Shown in pieces: positions 12,121 through 22,970 of a DNA stretch of 64,000 bases (its first letter is position 1; each line of letters starts with the position of its first letter). The DNA is taken from contig CM039198.1 of NCBI GenBank assembly GCA_008360975.2, forward strand, positions 9,878,547-9,942,546. The letters are read 5' to 3'. A model generated the notes under the pieces. The model had not been told where the DNA came from. It saw only the letters and a list, made by a program, of their open reading frames with translations, and did no database searches. The translations under genes were made by a program, and so were the position numbers. The DNA is from Lichenostomus cassidix (Eukaryota; Chordata; Aves; Passeriformes; Meliphagidae).

Positions 12121-12623
12121 ACAGAATCCCAGAACTGTAAAGATTGGAGTTGATCTCCAAGACTGTCAAGTCCAAGCTGTGCCCAATCCCTACCTTGTCA
12201 CCCAGCCCAGAGCACTCAGTGCCACATCCAGGCCTTCCTGGGACACCTCCAGGGATGGAGACTCCACCATCTCCCTGGGCATCCCCTTCCAGTACTTGAC
12301 CACCCTTTCCATTGATGTCCAACCTGAGCCTCCCCTGGCCCAACCTGAGGCTGTTCCCTCTCCTCCTGTCCCTGTTCCCTGGAGCACAGCCTGACCCCCC
12401 TGGCTGTCCCCTCCTGTCAGCAGCTGTGCAGAGCCACAAGGTCCCTCTGAGCCTCCTTTCCTCCACGCTGAGCTCCTTTCCCAGCTCCCTCAGCTGCTCC
12501 TGTTGCTCCAGCCCCTTCCCCAACTTCATTCCCTTCTCTGGAGGTATTCCAGAAACTCAATGTATTTCTTGAAGTGAGGGGCCCAGAACTGGACACAAGA
12601 CTTGAGGTATGGCCTCACCAGTG
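12121..12623 (-). mobile_element. CR1 LINE 3' fragment
   Basis: The left edge ACAGAATCCCAGAACTGTAAAG is the reverse-strand CR1 tail. The following order is CAAGTCCAAGCTGTGCC, CCCAGAGCACTCAGTGCCAC, CTCCAGGGATGGAGACTCC, GATGTCCAACCTGAGCCTCC and, at the far end, GGCCTCACCAGTGC. About 500 bp of the 3' part is retained. The 19.5 and 27.2 kb copies share this subfamily pattern, which differs from that of the 765, 36.6 and 63.5 kb copies. Confidence 0.93.
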
Positions 12624-12757
12624 CACCCCCTATGTGCCCAACACACACATTTCTGTGTGCCCAAGTGATGCCAGCACAAGTGCCCTGTGTCAGAGGACAG
12701 GAAAATGGCATTTGCCCCACTGGAAGGGCAGCGGATGCCATCTTGGGTGTTATATTT

Positions 12758-12800
12758 ATGGTTGGACTCAATGACCTGCAAGGTCTTTTCCAACCTGTTC
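12758..12800 (+). mobile_element. CR1 3'-end remnant
   Basis: GGTTGGACTCAATGACCTGC followed by AAGGTCTTTTCCAACCTG matches the last 40 or so bases before a CR1 tail on the plus strand. The octamer tail itself is eroded. It lies about 135 bp from the 5' edge of an oppositely oriented copy. Confidence 0.75.
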
Positions 12801-14974
12801 TCTGGGTGCTCTCTGCAGTCTGAGCTCTGAGCTGGTCAGTGTCATCATGGGCAGAGAGACTCATCTCACCTGACGGCCATGGGAAGGCAAAATGGATCCT
12901 TCTGGGGATTAATTCCTCTTCCTACATCAACCTCAGAAGGAAGATCCTAAGACAAGCTCCTAACATCAGCTTATGAGCTCCCAGCAAGTGACTGCATCTG
13001 TGTTTTGGCCTCACAGATGTGTTGCTAAGGAGAGAGGATGACTCCCGTACACCTAACGGACATTCTGAGCCCAAGGAGATCCTGTTTGTGCAGAACAAAA
13101 GGTCAGGCAAAACCTTGGCAAGATGAAGTTTTCCAGCTCCTCTGCAGAGATCTGGGGCACGGGCATATGTACACCCAGCCAAAGGAATCTTGTTTCTCTC
13201 CGATGGGCATGGCTGGCTGTGGCATGTTTAAAAACCAAAGCTGAAGGAGAAGACTGAAATTAATTCTCCTCAGGCTGAGAGTTAGGAAGGCAAGGACAGC
13301 TTGGAATAGCAGAGAACATACAACAGCTGTGCTGTATCAGCCCTATATCCCCCTGTGCCAGTGTATCCCCTCCATTGCTGGTCAGTTACGGATGTTGGAT
13401 CTCTGCTCTGATGCTTGTCTATGCAATTCCCAGCCCTCGGATTTGGGGAGCAGGAGGCTATCACCAGGTCCTTGTGTTTAGTCTCAATGATTTTTCTTCA
13501 TGAATGTAATTGCTTTTTGAGGCCAGTTACAGTTTTGGCCTTACACTGTCCTATGGAAACAAGTTTCACAATGAATTACAAGTCGTGTGGAAAAGTACTT
13601 CCTTTTGTTTGCTTTAAATCTGCTACCTGACAATTCCATGGAGTGCATCCTTGTTCCTGAACAGACAGGACTGATAGTGCCCAACCACTCACAGGAGACT
13701 CCAGGCTGTGCTACACTGCCCTCTCACCCCACTCTGGTATCTCCTGCCGAAGCAAAAAAGCCCTTGCCTATTTTATGGTCCCTGCGGGCACCATTAGATG
13801 CCTGTGCTCAGTCCTTTTCTGGTTTTCTGAACTCTCCCGAGGGTCAGGAGACAGGAATGGATACACTAGCCAGCTTGGAGTGTGGGGCTGTTGTGGACTT
13901 TCCACAGCAGAACTGCATTTTCTGGTTTGTTCCCAGTTCCTCTCCTCATCATTCCCAAAATCTGATTCCATTTCTTGCCGCCTACTGAGCCGATGTTTTC
14001 CATGATCTCGCCCAAGAACCCCGGATTTCTTTCCCCAGCGGTAATGGCTAATTCAGAGCCCAGTGCTCAGTTAGCAGGGAGTCCAACCACTGCATGTTTT
14101 TCATTCTGTTCCAGTTTGGGCTCAGCTGGGACAGAAGATATTCCAGTTCAAGACCAGGCTAACAGCAGTTCATTACCTGTTTATGTGCAAAACGAGCCCA
14201 GGGTCACACGAGGTGCCCACAGCATGAGCCCTCCACTTGCCCCCCTCTCCTTGGCACCTCTCTGATCCCAGCACAGCTGTCCTTGTGTCCCTGGCCTGCA
14301 CACTGCCTTGCTGTGCTCTGCCATGCCTTGCCAGCACCACTGACAGTGGGACTGGGGACAGGAGCTAAAGGGACACATAGTGAGATAAATCAGAGGATCA
14401 TCCTGGGGAATGGGGAACCCACAGGGTTTTCTGGGAACAGCATTCAAGTCCTCCAGTATGGAAAATGGGAATCACAGAGTGCCTGGCTGTTCCACACTGA
14501 CCAAAGTGCAGAGCCAGTGGTCACCAAGAACGGGCAGGAAGCTTCCACACCAGGTAGAGCCCACAGTGCTGTCACAGGAGTGGTGGCGTTAAGGTGGGGA
14601 GATGCACAGGGGTGGGGAAGGGTGGGAGCTCATGATCCCTGGGGGAATATGAGTGCCTGCACTGATCCCTGGGGACACAAGTGCCTGTGCCTCACAGCAG
14701 ATGCTGGATTCCAGGCCCACCATCTCCCCAAATGCTTCATTAGGTTCAGCTCCAGTTGGTGCTCAAGAGCATTTCCAGGTTGGACATTTCTGTCAGAAAC
14801 AGTCACTGACCCTGTGGATCCCTTGGCTCTGGGATGGGGCTCTGTATGCAGGATGGGCACAGTGTGAGACACCTCTCTCCCCCTCCCACTGAGCAGCAGT
14901 TTGGCTCTTTAGCTCTTACACTGCAACACTCACCTTCTTCTGTCTTTTCCTACACAGATGTGAGCCAGGGACAA
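12801..14974. other. Unassigned non-coding stretch
   Basis: No repeat family, RNA gene or supported coding frame is recognised. Overlapping frames of about 60-190 codons occur on both strands with no shared domain and are treated as chance. Confidence 0.4.
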
Positions 14975-15396
14975 CTTCTGATGAGCTTCCTACTATTTAT
15001 TCTTTGAGAAATGTTTTATTATTGGCTTTTATGCTTTTAGCAAGTTTTTCCTAAAAATATTTTTGGCCTGTCCTTATTATGGGTATTACATCTCACAGAC
15101 ATACTTTGTACTCCATTCTATCTTCCTTCTTTGGAAATTATTTCAATTTTGATGAATCTCTCATTCTTCTTGTAACTTCTTTCACTACTAAAGTATGGCA
15201 GATTTTTTTTTTCTGGATATTTTAGCACATTCTAGATTAGTTGTATATATTTATTCACAGACTCTAATACTTTGTCTTTAAACAGTTTTTATGCCTTCTG
15301 TAAATATTTTACCCTTCTAGCTTTTCTTTTGAATTCCTTTTCAACTACTTTTGTATTTTTATCTTGTTCCCATTCTTAAACTTTGGGTTAGATTTT
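14975..15396. other. T-rich AT block
   Basis: A strongly T-rich plus strand with few reading frames, abruptly different from the CTG-rich flanks. It leads directly into the pyrimidine tract at 15398. It could be an eroded old retroelement, but I cannot match it to a family with confidence. Confidence 0.4.
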
Positions 15397-15397
15397 G

Positions 15398-15482
15398 TCT
15401 CCTCTCCTCTCCTCTCCTCTCCTCTCCTCTCCTCTCCTCTCCTCTCCTCTCCTCTCCTCTCTTTTTCCTCTTTTCCTCTTTC
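15398..15482. repeat. (CTCCT)n microsatellite in a pure pyrimidine tract
   Basis: About twelve perfect CTCCT pentamers span 15398-15460 and pass into an impure CTTTTT/CCTC run. Every base from 15398 to 15482 on the plus strand is C or T, an uninterrupted 85-nt homopyrimidine tract. Such tracts can adopt triplex (H-DNA) structure and are often length-variable. Confidence 0.97.
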
Positions 15483-16975
15483 AGTCCTAAAAGGATTTGG
15501 CTCTTTGGGTGAAGCTCTCTTTGGTCATGGGCCCAGCAAGGTCCAGCAAAGGGTGACTGCAGAAGTCACATAGATTTTGTGGTCCAGTAGATTCATGAGA
15601 GATGCAACCATAAAGTCCCTGCAAAACTTCTCTAACAAGACCTCAAAGAACAGGCATGAGAAAAGAAGAAAGTTGTATTTCTCAGAAACTCTCGGCCTTA
15701 AGAAAGTCTTAAGAAAGGAGTAACATGCTCTAGACTTTTCCATGCCTGTAGTAAGTGGGGCAATGAGTAACTCAGAGAAACAGTGTGCACGCTGCTGGTG
15801 GAGCCTTCTTGTGCACACTGACCCTGGACCCAGCTTACACAGCTGGGAGGTGATGTCCAGTCAGGCAGGAGGCTGGACAACAGAGCCTGAGCCTGCTTTC
15901 CAAAGCCTCAGGACAGCCGAGAGGTGCCAGCAAACAGCATCTGCCCCATCATGGACCATGGCCACTCAACCTGGGAAGAGCAGGTCCCCAGGGGCTGCTG
16001 GCAGCACGAGAGGCAGCCTCCCAGCCCATTCCCAGAGTCTGCCACAGCAAACCTTAGAATAGATACCACGGAGGATCCCAGAACAGGCTTATCCACCCCC
16101 TCAGTCAGCTCTGCTCAGTTCAGCTCTGAGAAACATCGGGCTGCCGAGTCCCAGAGCTGCTGCGTGGGAATGAGGAGCAGCAGCCTGGCAGGGGCAGGCT
16201 GGACATCACACCGTTGTTATTTATTCCTCACAGTGATTAGAGATCAGCCCAGCCACTGCCAGGTTTTGCTCCAGCTGCCTGTCTGTCCACATGTCCAGTG
16301 AGGACGAGGCTGGTGAGATGCCTGGAAAGGTGGTTTCATTTGCTGAACAGGATAAATAGTAAATAAAAGTTCCTGGGCTGTTCTTTGACCACTGCAGTTG
16401 CAGGGTTTGTGTCTACACACGTGACAGCTCCAACACTCTCTTTTTCTCAAAACACAGGGTCTCTTCTGTCCCACCCTTTAGGAAGTGTCCCTCACCCATG
16501 CTTGGCCCCAGACTGCCCAGAGAGGGGACTGTGCCAGAGCCACGCTGGGGGACAGCCATGGACACATGGTGCTGGCTGCAGCTCAGCAGGGCTGCTGGCC
16601 CTTACCTGCCCAGCAAACAGCCAGAGCCTGGGTGATCCTGGCAGGGACACAGAGCCCTTTTCCTCCAGCACAGCCCCACCCTGTGCACACTGGGACACTC
16701 AGAGGAGGGGAGTTGCCTCTCACCTCACCATGCTAAAAGCCAGGATGTCCTGCTCTTATGTTTGTTAGAAACAGTATCACCAAGCTGGCAGCTCCCATGA
16801 GCTTTAACCAGAATAAAAAAAATAACTTCAGGGCTTTCCAGCTCTGAATTACAGACACAAGCTTTTGGAAGAGGGCCTAGATCTTGTCCCCTTGGCTTAA
16901 AGACTGGAAAGTCTCAGCTACAAGGGCTTAATCTCCTTGACACATCCCATCTGCATTTCCTACTCAGGTACCACA
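15483..16975. other. Unassigned non-coding stretch
   Basis: No recognised repeat or gene between the pyrimidine tract and the next CR1 copy. Confidence 0.4.
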
Positions 16976-17360
16976 GGCTGAGAGAGCTAGGGGTGTCCAG
17001 CCTGGAGAAGAGAAGGCCCCAGGGAGACCTCAGAGCACCTTCCAGTGCCTAAAGGGGCTCCAGGAGAGCTGGAGAGGGACTTGGGACAAGGGATGGAGGG
17101 ACAGGATGAGGGGGAATGGTTTCACACTGCCAGAGGGCAGGGCTAGATGGGATATTGGGAAGGAATTCCTGGCTCTGAGGGTGGGCAGGCCCTGGCACAG
17201 GGTGCCCAGAGAAGCTGTGGCTGCCCCTGGATCCTTGGAAGTGTCCAAGGCCAGGCACACTGGAGCTTGGAGCAACCTGGAATAATGGAAGGTGTCCCTG
17301 CTAGGCAATGAGAAAGGTCCCTTCCAACCCCCCCATTCTGTGATTCCATAATCTGTGATC
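16976..17360 (+). mobile_element. CR1 LINE 3' fragment
   Basis: A well-preserved plus-strand copy with GAGAGAGCTAGGGGTGTCC, CTGGAGAAGAGAAGGCCCC, CTCCAGGAGAGCTGGAGAGG, GATGGGATATTGGGAAGGAA and AGAGAAGCTGTGGCTGCCC in the expected order. It ends CATTCTGTGATTCCATAATC at 17334-17353. About 385 bp of 3' sequence is retained and there is no coding part. Confidence 0.94.
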
Positions 17361-17589
17361 AGTGTTGCAGGGACTCCTCCCTCTCCCAGGGTCAGGCTGT
17401 GCTCCCCTGCCATGCCTGGGACACTGCTCTGCTGCCCAGCACAGACAGAGCTGCACCCTCCACGGGAAGGGAGAGCTCAGCTCCCCTCCTGTCCCTGCCA
17501 GCAGCACCTCAGTGCAGTGGGACAGCTGCTGCCATGACAGCCAAGAACACAGCTAAATGGACATGCCACCAGGCCTGTGAACAGCCACC

Positions 17590-18470
17590 CTGAAAATGTT
17601 TCCATTTTCTTGGAATTCCATGTTTTTGGAGAAAGCTTGCCCATTTTTTATTTGTTTGGGTAGTTGTATTTGGATTTTTTTGGAGCTTTTTCTCACAAGT
17701 CGTAGGGCAACAATGTTGATGTTTAGTGCTGGAGAACAGGGTGACATGGGAGTTTCAAAACACATCCAGTCAAAATATATTTCACCAATAATAATAATAA
17801 TAACAGCAACAATTAGCAATATAAAGGACTGGCAGTGCTGTCTCAGTATAAAATACAAGCAAGCATCTCTCAGCGTGTTTGCTGTTTGCTGCATACTTGC
17901 AATTAGTTCTTGCCTGCAGAAGGCAAAGTGCACTGTTTATGGTTTTACTGCAACATCCAAGTACTTTATATGCTTTTTTTTCATAACAAAATTACTTTGT
18001 CCATAAATCAGGCTAAACTCACAGGCAGCTTTGACCCCTCGCCTCAACCTCTCGCTGTAGATCAGCTGTTCATAAACTGTGTGCCCAGATTTGATGTCCA
18101 GGGCTGCATTAAGAATAAAATATTTGGGAAACACAATTTGCATCACAGCTCTTTAAGTAAGTATTTGGCTTCCTGGAAATGATGACTCATGGTTGGGATG
18201 TGCAGAAATGTACCAATAACATAACCTCTCGATCCTCTAATGCCAGACAGATCCGTGTAAACCCAAGCTTTGTGCTGCCCAGATGGCTGGCACAGCAGCC
18301 TGTATATATAGCATCACTTCAGACTCGGCCCTTTTTTCAATGTGTGGGAAAGATAAAAAAGGGCAGAACATGACACCGAGGTCAGGCAGCTCCCAGAGCC
18401 ACGCTTTATCGGTCCATTTCTGATCAGCCTCTTCCTCTGCCACCCTGGTGATTTAATGAGCAACAGTTTC
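17590..18470. promoter_or_regulatory. AT-rich single-copy block with octamer and AP-1 motifs
   Basis: This block has no recognised transposon and differs sharply in composition from its surroundings. It holds a perfect POU octamer ATTTGCAT at 18136-18143, an AP-1 core TGACTCA at 18183-18189, and a TATATATA stretch near 18302. An ATAA-type trinucleotide run lies at 17787. These words are seen directly; that they act as an enhancer is inference. It could equally be an old, degraded element. Confidence 0.3.
17787..17803. repeat. (AAT)n microsatellite
   Basis: About five and a half uninterrupted AAT units inside the AT-rich block. Confidence 0.9.
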
Positions 18471-19467
18471 TGGAATGAGCCCTGTGTCCTGGCATATTTT
18501 ATGGGATCTTTCCAGTGTAGCTGTATTAGGTATAAAGAGCTTTACGAAGAAACCTTCGCAGTGTGGGTCTATTCCCTGGCAAGGTGAAGCAGCTGCACTG
18601 TTATTGCTCAGAAATGTATATAAAATTGTCACTGGAGAAGCCTCATTTGTTCCCTAACACAGGCAGTTACAAGCAAACGGTGAGATTTCCAAACAGCCCC
18701 CTGGCAAGTGTCACCAGCCGGGAGGGGTTCATGCCAACCTCTGCCAGCCACCAGACATGTGTGAGGCCATCGTGCTCAGAGCCCCCCCCAGGCCCTCGGT
18801 GTCCTTCACCCTGGGTCTGCAGATGTGACCCTGGGCACAAAATAAACCAGAGCAAACTCCAATCCTCCACAGGACAAGTGAGCTCAGCTATCTGCCACAG
18901 TCTTCCTCTTTCTGCAGGAAAATGCTCCTCTGTAAAACCAAAATCACAGTTTTCCAAGGGCATTTTTTCTTTCCCATTCTGTTTGGGATTCACCCTGCAT
19001 CTGTTTCAGTTGCTGCACTGCAGCCTTGGCATTCCTGTTCTGCCCAGTCAGCTGGGCTCATTGCCCATGGTCGGCTTGAGCCACTGAGCAGATGGGATGA
19101 GACTCATGGGAGCCATGTGGCCACTGAGCAGATGAGGGCAGAGCCCTCTGGCCAGCAAGCCTCCAGCTCCTTGAGAACCATTCTGTTTTCTCAGACTGAG
19201 GCAGGACAAAGGGATAAGGGATAAGAGCTTCCTTCCAACCAGCAGTCTTCTCCCCAGCTCCAGCTGCCACAGAAGGATGTCTCAACACCACAGTGGGAGC
19301 AACAGCCCTGTGCTCCTCAGGGGAGTTTGGGATAATCCTGGCTCAGGGACACTTTCTGTTTGGCTCTCTCTGGATATCCGCAGGACTCACGGGATGTCCA
19401 GTGCAGTGTCACCCTAAACAACCCCAGCCCAACAGATAAAATATGGAGCATAGACCAGCCCAGTGAA
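18471..19467. other. Unassigned non-coding stretch
   Basis: No repeat family or gene recognised. CCACTGAGCAGATG occurs twice about 42 bp apart near 19080 and 19122, a small imperfect direct repeat. Confidence 0.4.
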
Positions 19468-19680
19468 GATCACAGAATCATTATGGTTGGAAAAGCCCTC
19501 CAAGATTGTCAAGTCCAAGCTGTGCCAGATCCCCACCTTGTCACCAGCCCAGAGCACTGAGTGCCACATCCTGATGTTCCTTGAACACCTCCAGGGATGA
19601 GGACTCCACCATCTCCCTGGGCAGCCCCTGCCAAGGCCTGACCAACTTTCCAGGGAAAAAATTCTTCCTGAACTGAATGA
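19468..19680 (-). mobile_element. CR1 LINE 3' fragment
   Basis: The copy begins ATCACAGAATCATTATGGTTGG and continues through AGATTGTCAAGTCCAAGCTG, CCCAGAGCACTGAGTGCC and CTCCACCATCTCCCTGGGCA. It stops within the AAAAATTCTTCCTGA block near 19670. It is a short 5'-truncated copy of the same subfamily as the one at 12.1 kb. Confidence 0.9.
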
Positions 19681-21239
19681 CACTGTGAGAAGCAGAGCAC
19701 CACTAGATACCATTTTTTGGAATTCATCCAAACACGGAAAGGTTTTGCAGCTTGTCCCTGCAGACCCCTCTGCTCCAAACCTCAGGTACCAAACACCTGC
19801 ATCTGCCTTGCAGCAGCTGGCACAGAGGCCAGGAATGCACAGGAGTGTCTGCAGAGCTCACAGCCCTGAGTGCACACCCTGCCCAGCCTGAGGTCATGGC
19901 AAAGCCCCTCCTAGTTGCTGTCCCTGTCCCATTTCAGTTGCTGGGCTGTTCCCAGAGCCCTGGCCCTGCCAGGCTGCGGGGGGCACAGGGGATGCTGCCA
20001 TTCACCTGCAGCCTGCCTCTGCTTCAGAGCACACAGGGCTGCAGCCAGCAGAGCTAGTGGCGTGTGCTGCAGATGGATTGCACAGCTGTGGGGATCTGGG
20101 AAGCAGCTGGCTGCCTCACACTTGTCAGCAAGGAGAGCTGAGCAGGGATCTCCTTTGCTCCAAGGGCCCTGGAGCAGCTGCCTGCCCCAGCACTCTGCAG
20201 GGTCCTTTACAGGGATGCTCTCTCTGCTCTGTTAGGGGACACAGGGAAGTGTGAATCTGCCAATCTGCTGGCAATGCCACACAAGGATGTCACCCAGGCT
20301 TAGCCCTGCATTGCAGTATCTCTTCCTGGGCCTGTGAGAGGGAGAGGAGAAGAACATGTAGTTTGGGGGGATATATGCAGGGTGTTTACTGGGAGGCTGA
20401 GCCCATTCAACATCTCTGATGGTTCCATGTGCCAGCAGCCACCAACACAAGCCCCATGTCCTGGCAGTGCCAGCTTGCCATGGTACAGCATTTCTAAACA
20501 GGGCAACTCCAGCAGTGGCAGGGGCTTCTCCTGGCTCCCTCCTGTCCTGCTGAGGAGGCTGAGGGTCCCTTTGCCAGCCTTTCTCCCGCTTGGCCCTCTC
20601 GTCAGGCAGGGAGCCAGAGCACCATCACCTCCAGCAGGCAGCTTTACTGGCTGACACTATAAATGTTCTGTGCTCTCATGGATTTGATGCTGTTTTTATG
20701 AACTTGGAGCTCAGTGTGGCTGTTTAGTTTGAGATGAGCGAGGAATGTATTAATAGTTGGGTAAAGCGCACTCCGAGCTTCTAATCTGACCGGGCTGTTT
20801 GCTTTAGGGAAAAAACACTTCACTTTTTCCATTCATTACTATTCCTTGTTAGTGGCTGGAGCACCCGCCCCCAGCACACCGGAGGCTGCTTTAACCCCTC
20901 TCCCACTGCACCCCAGCCACCCACGCTGTCACACGGAGAGGACACAGCACTTGGCACAGCGACACAAAGACTTTTCCCCCCCCGACCATGCTGAAACCCA
21001 TGGGCACAAATCCGAGGTCCCAACTGCTAGGCTCAACCACCTTGCAATGGTCTGGCTTTGGGCACTGTACCCACAGATCCCAGCAGCAGCAGGGTCACAC
21101 CCACAGCCTACCCAGACAGGCCCCTGCACCCTGGGACAGGAGGAGGACACTGCTCTAGTAGCCATGTCTCCCCACTGGTGGCTTGGCTGGCCTGGCTGCC
21201 ATGGCAGCTGCCCCACCCTCCGTCTTCTTGCTCTTCATC
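19681..21239. other. Unassigned non-coding stretch
   Basis: Mostly CTG-rich sequence without a recognised element. Positions 20640-20835 form a small AT-rich island with ATTAATAG and TTTGCTTTAGGG words and no simple repeat, which may be conserved single-copy sequence. No coding evidence. Confidence 0.4.
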
Positions 21240-21445
21240 AGTGAACAGACCAAATGAGACCCAAGAGACTCTTTTTAATCTGAGGGGACGTGCCCTGTGC
21301 GGGGGGGCTTGTCCTGCTCCTGCCCACCAGCCCCACCCGGAGCGCAGCAATTGATTTACGTTCCGATGAGGATCTCGGCGGCGTCCTGCTAAGTCTCTTA
21401 TCCAACATGAACTTTCCATAAGCAAGGCTCTATTTTTAACTCTGC
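21240..21445. promoter_or_regulatory. Candidate element with CpGs and a MEF2 word
   Basis: This short block contains several CpGs around 21360-21390 in otherwise CpG-poor DNA, a TCTTATCC word, and CTATTTTTAA at 21430-21439. The last fits the MEF2 consensus CTA(A/T)4TA(A/G). Retained CpGs beside a MEF2 word could mark constrained regulatory DNA. The motifs are visible; the function is inference. Confidence 0.25.
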
Positions 21446-22559
21446 TAGGCCTGGCAAAGGGATTGTCTAGCAGGGAGAGGGGGTGAGGAAGTCACTGCAC
21501 AGCCTGCCGCTGGGTAGGGTGACCCCAGGGGGCTGTGAGCATGTCAGGGGGCAGCAGGGCTGTGCCCGGGCCAGTCTGCTGCTACCAGCTCTCCCAACAA
21601 TCTCAAAGCTCCACGGTCCTGGCAGACACTAGAAGACCTTTTGGGTTTGGATGGTGGGGTAGATGTGGGCACAGGCAGTGTGGTGCTCTGCTGCTGAGCA
21701 CCATAGATGGGAGATCCCATGGCAGAGCTTTGTGTCCAGCCCAGAGCAGGCAGGACCTTGAGGGGTCTCAGCTCGATGACACAGGGTGCCTGTGGGTGAG
21801 GGTAACCCCTTCCAGCACTTGGGATACAACGGTTAGAACCCACCACGGATGACCCAGAGGGTGCCAGTGTGGGGTACAGAGGTGACTCCCCCATCCCAGT
21901 GCCCACACTAAGCCCAGCTCCATACACAGAGACACAGCCCTGCCATGGTGGAGGGCACAGGAAGGTCTCAGCACCTTCCAGCTCATGCCATGCTCAGGTC
22001 CCAGGCAGGACCAGGGCTCAGCCACCACCAGCACCTGCCAGCGCAGCTCCTGCAGTGCTTCCCAGCCCTGCTGTTTGTTATGGTGGTTGGAAAGAGAAGA
22101 GCAGAGGCCAGAGGAGCCAGGCAGGGCTCTTTAATCACAGCAGAGGGACAGCATGTCATAGAGAGCAGCCACCCCAGCCAGGAAAGTGGAGTGGCCATCC
22201 CTCTGTCCGTCAGCTGCCAGGGCTGGGTGGAGGCTGAGCTCTGGACAGAGGTCACACCTTCTGCCTTAGCAATGAAACATCTCCAAACTCCTCCCTGGCA
22301 CAGAAACACCAAAACCCCACCAGGAGGGGAATGGAGGGACTGCAAAGACCGTCTCTCCAGGGCAACAGCAGGAGTAGTGGAGCCTCTTGGCCACTACCCC
22401 AGGGCACTGCCAGGTTCTCTGTGATCCTGGGGCTCAGCAAGGACCAGCACCCCATGCAGCTCATTTCCCCCGGACCCAAATTCTCTCCTTTGCTCTATAT
22501 ACTCTGATCCTTGTTCCACTGACTGATCAACAGATATATCCCTCTGCAGCAAACTTTTG
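21446..22559. other. Unassigned non-coding stretch
   Basis: No repeat family, RNA gene or supportable coding frame recognised. Overlapping open frames up to about 160 codons occur on both strands without domains. Confidence 0.4.
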
Positions 22560-22970
22560 TTTTCCATGCATGCCAGATTTTCGCACAGTCCAACCCCACA
22601 ATTAGCCTCTGCAGCCTGTTCCCAAGCACTCTGTCCCATCCAATTTTAAATTACTCCAGCAATAGAGCGCTTGCTCTGTCCCTTGGGAATCCACTCTGCT
22701 CCCATAGATCTTGCTGCCCGGAAGACAGGATTTTGCTGATATTCAGCCCACATTTTCCTCCAGTTAAATTCACTGTGGGGCTCTCAGCTGTGCTGCCCCA
22801 GGCAGTTACATCTCCTCCACTTCCATGGTTCTTCAAGCATTTGCCTATTTGCAGTGACCTTTCTGGTCAGTTGTTTTTCCCACTTTTAGCTCCTCTGCCC
22901 TTTAAGCTTGTCAGCCCCTCATCATTTTGTTTGGCTTTCACAAGAGATGGGATCTCAGCAGGGTTGTCCA
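22560..22970 (-). mobile_element. Ancient CR1 relic
   Basis: The order GTCCCATCCAATTTTAAATT, CCCTTGGGAATCCACTCTG, ATAGATCTTGCTGCCCGGAAG, GATATTCAGCCCACATTTTCC and, further on, CTCATCATTTTGTTTGGC matches the reverse strand of the old sauropsid CR1 3' region. This region is shared with turtles and crocodilians. It is much more diverged than the other CR1 copies here and lacks a clear tail. The boundaries are approximate. Confidence 0.6.
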
